DNA of 64,000 nt from Boletus sp. NGJ (Eukaryota > Basidiomycota > Agaricomycetes > Boletales > Boletaceae): contig JAGTXK010000219.1 of the NCBI GenBank assembly GCA_019096195.1, positions 868,001 through 932,000 on the forward strand. Direction: 5' to 3'. A program made the position numbers and the translations under genes. A model generated the notes under the pieces. It did no database searches. It saw nothing but the letters and a program-made list of their open reading frames with translations, and was not told where the DNA came from. Positions 11,627-22,622 of the stretch are shown here, piece by piece; position 1 is the first letter of the stretch, and the number at the start of each line of letters is the position of its first letter.

Positions 11627-13012
11627 ATGGTTGACAATTTTGCATCTGAATCCTCTCCATCTCCTCCATCCAAAGTTCAAATCTGTGCATTATGCACCAC
11701 TCCAGTCCGGTATAAATGTCCCCGTTGTGCAACTCCTACCTGCTCCCTGCCTTGCTCTCGCAAGCACAAAGAAGATACTAGATGCACCGGTGAGCGAGAC
11801 AAAGCGCTGTATGTCCCCATGAACGCGTACGACTGGGGAGCCATGATGCGGGACTACTGCTATCTTGAAGAAGTCGGCAGAAAAGCGAGCGAGTGGGGCA
11901 GCGAGATTGTTCACGGTGGGTATATGGAGAATATCGGCGCAAGCAAAGCTGCAAGTGCGCGAAAGTCTTCAAGCAGGCGAAAACCGACCGCTGGAAAATC
12001 GAAAAGAGACATGCTCAGGGTCCATCTAGAAACGCTGGGTATCGACGTCGAGCTATTGCCGGCAGGCATGGAGCGTAGAAATCTGAACCAGTCGACATTG
12101 GATCAAAAGTAACCATCTTTGCTCATTGGTATCCTCGCGCAGACTGACATTATACCATGTGCAAGGTCCAAGTGCCCTCTGCTCACGATCGAGTTCGTAT
12201 TTTACCCTCCCACTACTCTTGCATCCATTTCGTCCTCGCCACCACCACCGTACAAGATACTCTCGCACCGGAATGGTCTTTCAGCGACACTTTTTACCGT
12301 ACTTCAGCGTCAGGTGTCCTTGACGCTCTCAAAGTCACGAGAGCAAAAAGGAAACATTACCGATTGGCTACCCTCCCTAGTCATCCCTCATCCAGAAGCC
12401 CCCGAATGCTTCATTCCTCCGCACTGCTACATACGCGCGAATGCTGAATTCCCTCATGGTCCCAATGCTGCATATTACCACAAGTTAGATTCGACCCTAA
12501 GCCTCAGCGAGCTCCTTCAAAGGACTTCTTTCATAGAATTCCCAACTATTCATGTTTTTGACCCGGAAGCGTCGTCGTTCTGTGGAACTGTCATTGATAA
12601 ATCTGGCTCGATAATCCGGATCTCGGAGGACGATGTTGTCAGGGCAGTAAAGCGGAGGAAGCTGAGTAAGACGGTGGGTCTAAAAGCTGTTTTTAGCCTG
12701 GTGGGTGGGTATGGGAGCGAGGGTAGTTCTCACTCAGAAGAGGAAACGGCAAACAAACATCCGACTGGGTTGGCCACGCTGGAAGCGTATTCGGGGAGTG
12801 ATGATGACATAGCCCCCACAAATGCTGAGGTGGAAGAAGACCAGTCTCTGCATTCCGGTGATGATGTGTCCGCCGAAGGCAACCAAGTCGAGCTAGCCAG
12901 ACTGCTTGAATTTGCGACACAAGCACGGGGTACAGCCGACGAAGATATATTAGACTGGGGGGACGAGTGGGATATCGATGTGGAAGAACAGATGTCGAAT
13001 GTCGAATTCTAA
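11627..13012 (+). CDS. BCD1: Box C/D snoRNP assembly protein BCD1 (zf-HIT)
   Basis: BCD1 (ZNHIT6) stabilises box C/D snoRNAs during snoRNP assembly in the nucleus. Exons 11627-12108 and 12166-13012 give 442 aa. The HIT zinc finger (residues about 19-55) shows CALC, CPRCATPTCSLPC, then HK and C as metal ligands. It is followed by the family signature GERDKALYVP and DYCYLEEVGR. The splice joins LNQSTLDQK to SKCPLLTIEFVFY, matching the usual transition into the C-terminal beta-rich domain. The last 120 residues are acidic. It is divergent from MED18 with 204 bp between start codons. Confidence 0.9.
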
Positions 13013-13163
13013 TACGGTTCATACTTACGATGAATGTAAAGGTTGCTCTCGTCCAGTGATGCAGACTGTTGAACATGTCATTCCATTTCTAGATAATCTT
13101 CCTGTCGGTTCAGTGTAACTAATTCAGTTCGACTAAAAAGCGAAGGAAGGCAGTGATTCCCTC

Positions 13164-14249
13164 TTAAATGTCATCCATACCCAAGTCAATCTCAACTTTC
13201 TCGCCAGGATTGAAAGCAGGGAGACCTGAGAAAATTCGCATGAACTGTAGTCAACCTTCTGAAGATCGGTGAGACCCACCTAGGTAGGGGCAGCTTGCAC
13301 ATCTAAATGCATCTCCTAGAAAACAGTTGCCACAGCTGCTCGTTGCCTTTGGAGCCGCCTTCGCTGCAGCGATCAGCCGCTCTTTCTCTGTGTCATCAGC
13401 CCCGACTTCCACTGCACCGTCCACGTCCAGAAGAACGATTTTTCCGGACTTGGCTTCATCAGCCTCAATCTCGGCGAGGCCACAAGTACAGCTCTTGCAC
13501 GCTTTCTTGCGTCGGGGTGCATCCGAGTTTACAGGCTCGCAAGTTGGAATAGGACGTGCGCGGTCGGCAGTGGTCAAAAGAGCCTCCGCATCAATAGATG
13601 GTGTAGAGGGAGACGAAAGTGTCCAGAGAGCCTTTTTTGAAGACTGTCGAGCTGGATCGGCCTTCCGTCTCAGGGGGACAGCTCCATGAGAGAGAGTTCT
13701 GGACGTGATGCCAAGGAATGTGGAACTAGGTTTCTGAGCGATCACTCGTGAGTCTTCGCCTTGTAGGAGGCTTTCTAGGACAGCAAACCCAGCAAGGGTA
13801 AGTTCCTCGGGAAGGTTGAGAAGACCTGCGGGAAGGTTGAGCAGGTAAAGTTTGCCAAAGGGACTGAGGCCGTCGAGAAGCTGGCTGAGGAATGGTTGTA
13901 GATCGGACAAGAGGGAGGAATACTCTGGCGGGGTGAGCACGATGTGGATTGATGAATAAGAGGAGGTAGCCAAAGTAGTAGCTAACGGACGATGATTTAA
14001 TGTGTACGTGTTGGTCGGAGAGGAAATGACACTACCTCCACCAATCAACCTATCAAGCATCTGCCTCTCCACGGTGTCGCCGCTTGCATCTGCATCCAAG
14101 TTTGTCACAAGTGCTTGATACTTTCCATTCTGCGCGGTACCCAGCGATCCGATGACCAGCATTGACCCAGTGGGCAAAGATATACCAAGATCTGCTGGCT
14201 TGGATATTGCGGGGACGGAGACTGCAGCAGATACGGCGGTGGGTGTCAT
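13164..14249 (-). CDS. DRE2: Fe-S cluster assembly protein DRE2 (anamorsin/CIAPIN1)
   Basis: DRE2 receives electrons from Tah18 in the cytosolic Fe-S assembly pathway. Exons 14249-13280 and 13225-13164 give 343 aa. The N-terminal half is a methyltransferase-like fold without visible catalytic motifs, as in the family. The first cluster site is an upstream Cys plus CKSCTC. The second is C-x2-C-x7-C-x2-C ([15 protein letters not shown]), followed by [12 protein letters not shown] and the acidic C-terminus LGMDDI. The last exon is only 62 nt. The start MTPTAVSAA is preferred to an in-frame ATG 35 codons upstream. Confidence 0.95.
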
Positions 14250-14468
14250 GAAGGGAACAAAGTGCAAAAGTGCATGGATCAGACAACTCTTTGTAATCAG
14301 ACTATCTTTCTTAGCTAAGCGAACCAAATGACTCCGTTCTGATTTAAGATACACACGATGACTAGAAGGTTATGGAAAATAAATGCACTAACCACTTAGC
14401 TAAGGAGAAATGTGTCCAGCTGACGAACAAGACCGAATCCCGACCACTCGTATGTTTTCCCATACTAT

Positions 14469-15720
14469 TCACTGCTGCATCTCTGGATTGGGTGCTGGGT
14501 GGGGTGGCATCCCAGGCGGCGGGTGCATGGCATCGTGGTATGCAGGGGCCAAGAGTGCACCACGAATGCGCAGTAACATCATACGGAACCACTCCTCGTC
14601 TGCACCTGCCTTCTCCTGCTCTACCGCTAGTTGCTGGAGATTACTCAATTCTTTCATCAGCGTCAGACGCCAAGAGAGGTTGCCGTTTTCGTCTGCCTCC
14701 AAATTATCTATTGGCATGGCAGGGTGCGGAGGGAAACGCAGCCCAGGAGGTGGAGGTGGAAGCATAGGAAAGTTGGGGTCGAAGCTAGTCAAGACGTGGT
14801 TCAGTTAACAAGTTGTATATGGTCAATGGACATACGCAGGTGGATAGGGAGGCGGATAAGGAGCCTGTCTGCTTGGGCCAGCCTCATCGGGGTGCATCTG
14901 GGGTGGGGGTGCTTGAACAAATTGCGCGTGGGGATCAGCGAAGGGTTCGTTCGGACGATAATCTACATCCTGCTCTTCCGATTGACGTCCCTTGGCACCT
15001 TTTGGCTTCTTCTTTCTGACGCGGTGAACTCCGGTGCGTGGATCGACATTGTCATTCACGGTCCAATATGACCCCTTGCCTCGATCGGTGAGCGGACGGG
15101 GGACTTTCTCAAAGCATGGATTGAGCGAGAGATTATGTCGGACAGAATTCTGAAGTATTCGATAGTTAGTTTTGTTTTGTTTTGCAGAGGGCTCAAACAA
15201 ATATGAATACAATCAAACATCAACATCGCGGTCACGGTCGCGTCTCAAGTATGCGACGCGGTAGTGTACAAATGATTGACCACGTTTGGAAGGTCTCACT
15301 TACCTTCCAGCCCGAAGGTGCAGTTCTAAAGTACGGGAACTAAATGACATGATGTGAGAACCAACGCAGACTCGGGAGCGCTGAAACAATACGCACACGA
15401 GATTCAATCGCGTAGTAAATGTCTTCCAAGAGTAACTTTTGGTTGGGCGAACCTTTGATCGCATAGCTAGAAATGGTGTCGAGTTCGAAGATGGAGTAGA
15501 CGAATGTCCACAACGAGCCAACGTACCGAATGAGGGTTGAATAAGGGTAAAATGGTTTACTTCCTGGAGGTCCGTCGCGCAGAGAATCGAGGTTAATTGG
15601 CAAACCACCCGTGAGGTCAGCCGGTTCTTGTGGGTAATATGAATTCGCCTGGGCGAGTTCTGCCTCACCCGGTGGTAACATATTTGATGGCATGACTGTT
15701 TGCTGTGCCTGCTGCGACAT
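14469..15720 (-). CDS. Forkhead transcription factor
   Basis: Five exons (15720-15527, 15466-15397, 15339-15304, 15149-14836, 14784-14469) give 309 aa. The winged-helix domain spans about residues 55-150: [18 protein letters not shown], then [13 protein letters not shown], then [20 protein letters not shown] (recognition helix), then [11 protein letters not shown] basic patch RVRKKKPKG follows. The C-terminal half is proline-rich with a short helical stretch near the end. The 154-nt intron before the recognition helix is about three times the local norm. It is a nuclear DNA-binding regulator; the subclass cannot be assigned from the sequence alone. Confidence 0.9.
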
Positions 15721-16569
15721 GGCTCTACTTGGAGCTGTAGCCCAGATAATCGGGACGACGAGTTTACCGATGGCGGCGTGCTTGTTGACTGGGGAGTTGA
15801 AAGGTGTAGGAAAGGAACGTTGAAAGAGCTGCTGTGGCTTATGTCATGCGTGAGAAATCAGTCCGCGCACGGGCCAGTTTCTCCCCCATCACGCAAGCCA
15901 ACGACGTTGATGTTGCGCAGTCCATCGTGTAAAACGACGACGACGAACGAAAGAGAGTAAGGAAGAAAGTTGTTTGTTCGATTTGCTAACGCACACAGTG
16001 ATGCTTGGTCCAAATGGTGGAAGACATTGTAAAACAAAATCCAAACCGACCACGCTCTCCAATACACAAACAAAGTCAGTTTCATCTTCAATGCATTATC
16101 TGGACTTTTGTATCACTGTGACCCCGTTTTTGACGATTCCATGTAGCTAGGACACTCTCCATCCTTCGTGTTTCGATTGCTGGGATGCTACATGGGTAGA
16201 TGACTCATTCCATCACACCCTTAGGAGGCATGCACCGTGTGTGTTCCACATCCAGACCAACACTTGTCCCCTCAGTCACAGACATGCATCTGCCTTGTGA
16301 GTATTCCCAACTTCACACATCAGTGGGGGAGTGTGCCCAACATTAATTGATGTGTTGGTGGTGCTGCAGCATGGGCTTGTGGGCTCTCTGTCTGCTGCGA
16401 TCCAGCGGTTTGCTCGAGAGTAGGTCATGTCGATGTACGAAGGAGTAAGATAAACTTGTACGATATGCTTGCACTCAAGCGGGTGATGTTGTGTGATACG
16501 ACGAGTTTTTTTTCTACGTCGGCCCGTGCGGACCGTGCTAGGTCAGGTTTCAAACTCCGGTTAGACTTT
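15721..16569. other. Divergent intergenic region
   Basis: This is the space between the forkhead start and the next plus-strand gene. It is long for this window and presumably holds the regulatory DNA of the forkhead gene. I see no conserved coding sequence, RNA gene or repeat. An open frame runs in phase upstream of 16570, but its residues look unlike a mitochondrial leader. Confidence 0.5.
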
Positions 16570-17097
16570 ATGTCGAGCACCACCATGTTACCAGCACTCA
16601 GCAAATCATTGCCATGTTCCTCGCTAGCATTTATATGCAGACGCAGTGTTTCTTCCAAGGCAGCACCACATGACAAGAGGATGGAAGCGCTCGTCTCACT
16701 TTATCACCAGTCCAATACCTTCATTACCGCAGAGAATCTCTCTGCTGTCATCGACCAGGCGTTTACCCAACCCTTGAACATTGCAGAAGACCAAAAGAAG
16801 CACTCTTTTGCTGAACTTTTCCAGATGAAGAAGCATCACAGGGAATCCCAAAAGTTCTTCCTCGGCAGGGATGACGGCTCCTCGTCTATACACGGTTCGG
16901 AGAGCATGGGCCCAGGCTGGACGGAGAGTAAATCGAAGAGAGTAGACCGGGTATACCGGGCTTTGATGGGTGTGCAAAAAGACGGCCGGCCGTCCTGGTT
17001 AGCTTTGAAGGAGAACAGCAAGAGGGTAAAGTCTCAGGTCGACGGTGAGGCAAGTCTTCATTCCGGCTGCTCTCGTGCGTGCGTTGCTAATACATGA
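16570..17097 (+). CDS. Orphan protein with mitochondrial-type leader
   Basis: I do not recognise this protein. From the ATG at 16570 it starts MSSTTMLPALSKSLP, a hydroxylated, basic, acid-free leader of mitochondrial type ending near RRSVSSKAAPHDKR. The rest is mostly helical and basic (AFTQPLNIAEDQKKHSFAEL; KRVDRVYRALMGVQ). The 3' end is open to two readings. The frame runs to a stop at 17095-17097. Alternatively a GTGAGG donor near 17046 joins an acceptor at about 17102 and gives a slightly different short tail. Codon use resembles its neighbours. Its size and leader would suit a small mitochondrial ribosomal or assembly factor, but that is inference. Confidence 0.55.
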   Translation: MSSTTMLPALSKSLPCSSLAFICRRSVSSKAAPHDKRMEALVSLYHQSNTFITAENLSAVIDQAFTQPLNIAEDQKKHSFAELFQMKKHHRESQKFFLGRDDGSSSIHGSESMGPGWTESKSKRVDRVYRALMGVQKDGRPSWLALKENSKRVKSQVDGEASLHSGCSRACVANT

Positions 17098-17224
17098 CCC
17101 AAGACCGTCCTAGAGTAGGGTAGGTGGTGGTGGTGGTGTAAATGTTGCATATCCTACTTAGTAATACGATGATCAGATTCGTCATACTCCCGCTATCTGA
17201 TAAACGTCCAACCTCCCCATACCC

Positions 17225-18568
17225 ATGACTGTGCTTGCAAAGTTGGAACCATTTTTTTCTGGCTCTCGTCCTCCCGAGGCTCAAAAGGTCTACGACGATC
17301 TTCGGGCTGCGGATGTCCCAGTCTCCGATGCGGTCTGTCGGTCCTGTCCCGATCCCTGCGATCAAGGTAGCTGTCCTCGGCTTCCGTTTCTGTTCTAAAT
17401 CTGTGTTACAGATCATGACGACTACTCCCGGAGGATATCTATTGACACGGATTCAGAATTGTTGGGCTCAGTCAAACCGTATAGACGTCAGGCAAGTACC
17501 TTCTTGTTGCTTCAGCGACTTCACGAGACAACGCCTATCACAGGTCATAATATCTACCGGCAAATCAGATTGGCCCAAGGAAGTCACAGAGGCCGATGGC
17601 ACCCTAGCTGCATTCTTGAGCAGCGCGAATGAGAGACTTCAAGATGGCAGAACACAGACCAGAGATGAGAACGCCGGAAACAGTCGGCAACTTCCCCCTG
17701 CAGGCTTGTTTACGCAAAACGACACCCGCAGGCTTTCGATCCAGAATGGCAGTCACAAGTCGTTCTCAGAGGATCCCTCTCAAGAAACAGTCATCGTGCT
17801 TCCTGACTTCAAGGTCATTGCTGACGTCCCACGATCACCCATGGGTGCCGAGACGTTGTGGACAACCGCGCTTGACCCCTCATATGGAAGGCTAGGCGCC
17901 AACTCTCGCTCAGACTCGCTCAGGTCTTGGGCGTTGCCGTATTCATGCGTCATCCTACTCTGTAAACCCTTTTTTTTTGGAGGGGGGGAAAGCCCACTGA
18001 ATATACCCTCCATACACAGGCTCACACAAGAGGCGTGACAAACGCTGTGCAGTAGCTGCTCCCGTCCTTGAAAAGAGTGAGTATGTCCTCCAGGTAGTCT
18101 GAACTGGCCGGCTAATGCGGTAAATTATAGCATTCATTCGTTACCTGGAGCGTGAGGGTTGGGTGGTCCATACCGGACTGGAAGATCTTTCTGGAAATCC
18201 TACCATAGAGTCCTCGTTGATCAAGGGCCTAGAATCGGAGATCGCATTCGAGACACAGTTGAAGGCGCTCGGAGGAGAACATAAAGCTCTCATCTTGTAC
18301 ACTTCTCACGTCGGGGGCCACAAGTTTGCAGGAAACGTGATTGTATGCCTCACTCTGGTCCCATCCCCTCTTAGGACTAATATTCTGTGCGAAATCCTCT
18401 CAGCTACACAGCCCCCGAGGAACAAGTGTCTGGTATGGACGAATCACTCCACATGACGTCGAATCTATTGTGAAGAACACTATCATCAACGGGCAGGTGC
18501 TTCCCACCATCCTTCGCGGCGGCATGAACCTTGCAAGACCAGGATGCGAGACACTTCATGACTGGTGA
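17225..18568 (+). CDS. Apd1/Aim32-type thioredoxin-like [2Fe-2S] protein
   Basis: The family (sucrase/ferredoxin-like; yeast Apd1 and Aim32) binds a [2Fe-2S] cluster with two Cys and two His. Six exons (17225-17366, 17412-17491, 17544-17961, 18020-18076, 18131-18342, 18404-18568) give 357 aa. The N-terminal CRSCPDPCD is family-typical, as is KPYRRQVIISTGKSDW. The cluster ligands appear as C-x8-C (CSHKKRDKRC) and HVGGH. GTSVWYGRITP and VLPTILRGG close the domain. The second intron (17492-17543) uses a GC donor (CAG|GCAAGT). The first ligand cysteine codon is split between exons 3 and 4. Without a clear leader, a cytosolic Apd1-like role is more likely than mitochondrial Aim32. Confidence 0.88.
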
Positions 18569-18887
18569 TCTGACTGCGGCTGAACCGCAGTTTACTGTCC
18601 TTTTTCGGCGACGGAGAAGATACATGGTGATTACATCGTCGATATATGTGGTAGTGGATAGTATAGAAGGTAACAATGGACAAACCGATGAAACACAGCC
18701 AGCTCATAATACGCGGCATAAACAAAAGAGAACAAGGGGATGTACATATACATCGGCGTGAGAGCTCTGCAGGGTAGTAACACAAACACGTCGAGTCAAA
18801 TACCTGAATCTCCTTGTTGGTCCGAGTGCCAGCTATGATGGTGCATTTGGAAAGAGAAAGAAGATGGTTCGAACGTCTATAACCCAC
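18569..18887. other. Convergent 3' intergenic region
   Basis: The region separates the stop codons of the Apd1-like gene and SCH9. It is 319 bp long and holds presumed 3' untranslated sequence. I see no further feature. Confidence 0.6.
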
Positions 18888-21725
18888 TCATGTTGCTATC
18901 CCGTCGTCCACCACCTTTCTACTCTTCGAGTAACGTCCTGCAAAGCTTTCTTCATCCTCGAATTCATCTTCTGTCGTTATCTCGGAGGCTTCCTCATCAT
19001 CAACAGCGTCGTCTTCTGACTCTGGACTCCCTCCAAGGACTCCCATTGGCATTACCACGCTTTCCCCGCCGGAGTACGTGAATCCACGAAAGTTCTCCTG
19101 CACGCTGTTGGTGAGGGGGGACCCAGCTAAGTTGCGCTTCTTGCGATTGCTGATTTGAATGCCCTGAGATAGATCAAGACCGTTCGACTCAATCTGCGGA
19201 TGGTTGGCATTAATAGTCATGCGATCGCTGCCTAGAGGGCCGTTTGGCGTATGCAAGAACCCCTGCGCGCCAGCCTGAATCCAATCTTCGCTAGGGTCTT
19301 CTTCGTCCGGGCTACCTGTCCCGTCTAATCCGTTGCCTACTTCCCGGATATCGGCACCAGTGAACTCCGGATCGAAGTTTGTTGTCGATTCGTCCGACTC
19401 GACGACAGGTTTAAACGGTGGCGTAACTTGTTTCATGGAGAGCGCCTTCCAATCGATGCTTGAGAAAAATGGATGTTCCTTGAGCTCTTCTGCATCTCGC
19501 TGTGCGCCCAGACGGTGCTTTGGGTTTCGGTTAAGAAGCTAAAGCATAGACTCAATGTATACTGGACCTAGGTGGTGCAAGAAACGTACACACCCCCTTA
19601 ACGAACATCTTCCCTTCTTCACTGATTACATTGCGAGGAAACCGTATCTTGCCAAAACAGATGTTCTTATACATCTGCTGCGTATCCTCTGCATAGAAAG
19701 GGCTCCATCCACAGCACATTTCAAACAAAAGTACACCAAGAGACCAGAAGTCGACCAGTTTGCTGTAGCCATGCTCGTCCAACAGTACCTCGGGGGCAAG
19801 ATACTCCGTCGTACCGCAGAATGTGGTCGTGAGTTCATCGGGCCGGAGATCTGCCTTGGATAATCCAAAATCACAAAGTGCGACATGTCCGGTGGCATCC
19901 AGAAGGATATTCTCTGGTTTGAGATCACGGTAGACAATGTTGTACTTGTGTAGGTGTTCTAAAGCGAGAACAAGTTCCGCGATGTAAAATCGAGCCCGTT
20001 CTTCAGTAAAACGTGTCTCCTTTTGCAGATGCCAAAACAGCTCGCCGCCACTCTTGAAGTCCGTAACGAGGTATAGGTCCGTGTCCGTCTGAAAGCTAAA
20101 TTTCAGACCCACGAGGAACGGTGACTCCAGAGAGCGCTGAAGTATCTTGCGTTCTCCGATTGTGTGTGCCACCTCTTTCTTGGCAATGATCTCCTTCTTT
20201 GAAAGTACTTTCATGGCATATATGCGCTTCGTGTCCTTCTTTCGGACTTGAAAGACCTTGCCAAAAGTGCCGCGTCCAATGAGCTTGAGAAACTCGAAAT
20301 CGCGTGGAGCGAGCGCTCGTTTGGTCTACCACGTGGAAATCATGGGGTTAGCATCGTCGTCAAGGACCATGACTGTGCGAAGAAGAGGCAAAGAGCGTGA
20401 CAGAGGGTGGGAAGCAACGTGGCACGTTGCTGCGTACCTTGAATTGCTCGAATGTAATTTGTACACGCATCTCCCCGCTTACGATTTCGTTCTCGAACGG
20501 CCGGAGCCTGCGTTGGTGACGTGAGTAAGGGGTAGCAATGCGGGACGGAGGACGGGATGAGTAGTTGGCAGGAAACGGACTACATACTTGAACCATTGGT
20601 CAACAGTGTGGTCGTGGATCAATATAGGTTTGATCTGGAAGGTCCCAAGGAAGAAATGGCCAGAGACACGATCATAGACGTTGAAGGAGATTAAAGACTC
20701 TTCAGACGTGACATCGCTGTAGATGAGTCAGAAATCAGAGATAATCAATCAGCGTACAGCACCTACAAGGACACCTCGTGTTTCCACACAGGATTGTGTG
20801 CTGACAAACGTCCAAAGAGCCCTTGGGTAGGAGGTATGGGTGATTGTACTTTGCTGGAAGATGAGAAAGAGGATGAGGGCGATGTATTCGTGCTCGACTT
20901 CCCAGGGGGTCTGGATACACCAATGGCACTGAGCGCAGTCAGGGCGTTTGAGGAAGACGTTCTCGATAGAGCCGTGGCAGTCCCTTTCACTTCCTTGTCT
21001 GTTTCTTCCGTAGGATCGCGACTGACGAATTCGTTCTGCTCAAACTGGACTACCACATATGGGCGTGCGTGTATAGAAGATACGTTGAGGCCGCGTGCAG
21101 ATATGAGTTTGACATGGATCTGCCCCTTGGATGTTGCGGATGGAGCAGGCGGTTGTGCGGTATGCACAGCACCGACGGTTGTACTTGAGGACGTCCTGGC
21201 CGAGGTGGACGATGACGATGGCGTACTGGATTTGTTCTCCATAGAGTCAGAAGGTTGTGGTGGTTTTTTGTTGTTGCGCATGGAAAAGTCTGGTGCATGT
21301 AGAGATATTTGTGTAGTAGGAATGCGAGCGACAAAAGGTCCGGATTGAGAGGTTATGGGGCCTGGCGGCGTAACATCGGCTTGTACCGGGATCACTGCCG
21401 GAGTCGTCGCCAGTAGATGGTGGTGGACGGCACCAGAAGTGCAGGACGAGGTCCGTGTCTGGGAATTGCTAGCCTGTGGGAGTGGTAGTGGTGGTGTCCG
21501 AGAGCCGGTCTCCAGGACATCGAAGGGATTTGGGCGCTCGCGGCCATCGGCGCTGACACGGGGGGTGAGCTGCTCGAGCATAGACGGCCACAACTTGATC
21601 ATCGCTTTGGAAAGAGGTAAAAACGGTAGCGAGGACCGTGGCAAGGAAGACGAAGAGGATGGAGGTGTTGGTGTTGGTTGTACAGCAAGAGTTTCAGAGT
21701 GCGGAACGGCGGGAGTAGCTATCAT
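18888..21725 (-). CDS. SCH9: AGC protein kinase Sch9 (C2 plus kinase)
   Basis: Sch9 is the fungal S6K/Akt-like kinase downstream of TORC1, controlling growth and stress responses. Five exons (21725-20767, 20716-20588, 20507-20438, 20325-19594, 19538-18888) give 846 aa. An in-frame ATG at 21791 would add 22 residues. A Ser/Thr/Pro-rich N-terminus is followed by a C2 domain (GQIHVKLISARGLNV to FNVYDRVSGHFFLGTFQ). The kinase domain has GRGTFGKV, MKVLSKK, YRDLKPENILL, DFGLSK, T-loop TTTFCGTTEYLAPE and FWSLGVLLFEM. The turn-motif region TPPFKP and hydrophobic motif FRGFTYSGG are present, so all regulatory phosphosites expected of Sch9 are kept. The acidic tail is longer than the minimal AGC tail. 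Confidence 0.95.
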
Positions 21726-21864
21726 CGCTCCTCCGTCATCCGCAATAAGGTGCGAGCTCGATAAAACACTTGAGAGACAATCGCTCGCCACGTATCTTGG
21801 GGTAGTCGCGATACGTACAAGCGCACAGACCCTCTTTTATTTATCGGATTAACAACTTTAACTA

Positions 21865-22414
21865 CTAAACAGCCTCCAAGTACGACCTGGCCCATCGAAG
21901 GATCCCCATCCCTCCCCCCACCACCCCGCCAAGACACATAGCTTGACGACCTGAACGCCATGGAAGCCGGTCTAATCGTCGGCGTTAGCGTCGTGCATTG
22001 TGGCCATCGAGACAACTTACACACGAGCGCAAAAATGCTCGCCGTCCCCACACCAGCTCCGAGTTCTCTCGCCTCCGCCCAGGGCTGTCCACATCGCTCC
22101 AACCCGTCCTCGATCCCTACCCAGACCAGTGCAGTGACTCCTAATTTCATAGCATTTAGGCTGCCTTCCTGCAGTCCTGCAGCCATTCGCCGGTAGTTTT
22201 TGGTTTTATTGTAGAAATACCATCCCTGGACTGTAGTAGGTGGTCGGTGCGCATTCTCAGCCAAAAACCGCAGCGATGCCCGTCGGGAGCCTCGGACTCC
22301 ACCAATCAGTGTACCCATGATAGCAGCTGAACCTGGGAGAACAAAATAACGAGAGTGCAGGATTGGTGTCACGTCGTATGGCCCCTCTGAGGGGACCTCA
22401 TCATTAGTAGCCAT
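21865..22414 (-). CDS. Tim17/22/23-family mitochondrial membrane protein
   Basis: Exons 22414-22021 and 21971-21865 give 166 aa. The reading depends on a perfect GTAAGT donor that turns FALV-Y into RLPWRSGRQAMCLGG. Glycine-rich hydrophobic segments occur at about residues 30-45 (GSAAIMGTLIGGVRG), 90-105, 115-128 (GAGVGTASIFALV) and 140-152 (GGVVGGGMGILRWA), as in the Tim17 fold. The polar segment HRPPTTVQGWYFYNKTKNYR between spans 1 and 2 is distinctive. It may be an import-channel relative or a complex I accessory/assembly member of the same superfamily; sequence alone does not decide. It lies just upstream of SCH9 on the same strand. Confidence 0.7.
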
Positions 22415-22622
22415 CTGGAATGAAGTCGCGATTCAAAGAAAGAAAAGCGGGAGATGGGGTTTCCGTGAGAGTATTGATTGACGGAACATTTCAGTCAAGG
22501 TTTGCATGAATTGCAAGTAAGCAGTCACATAGCTGGATCCTACAACATCATCACAACGGGAACGAGGAACAACACTCGTCTTTCTCATCGAACGGGGCAC
22601 TACAACAGGGGTTCACAGTGCC

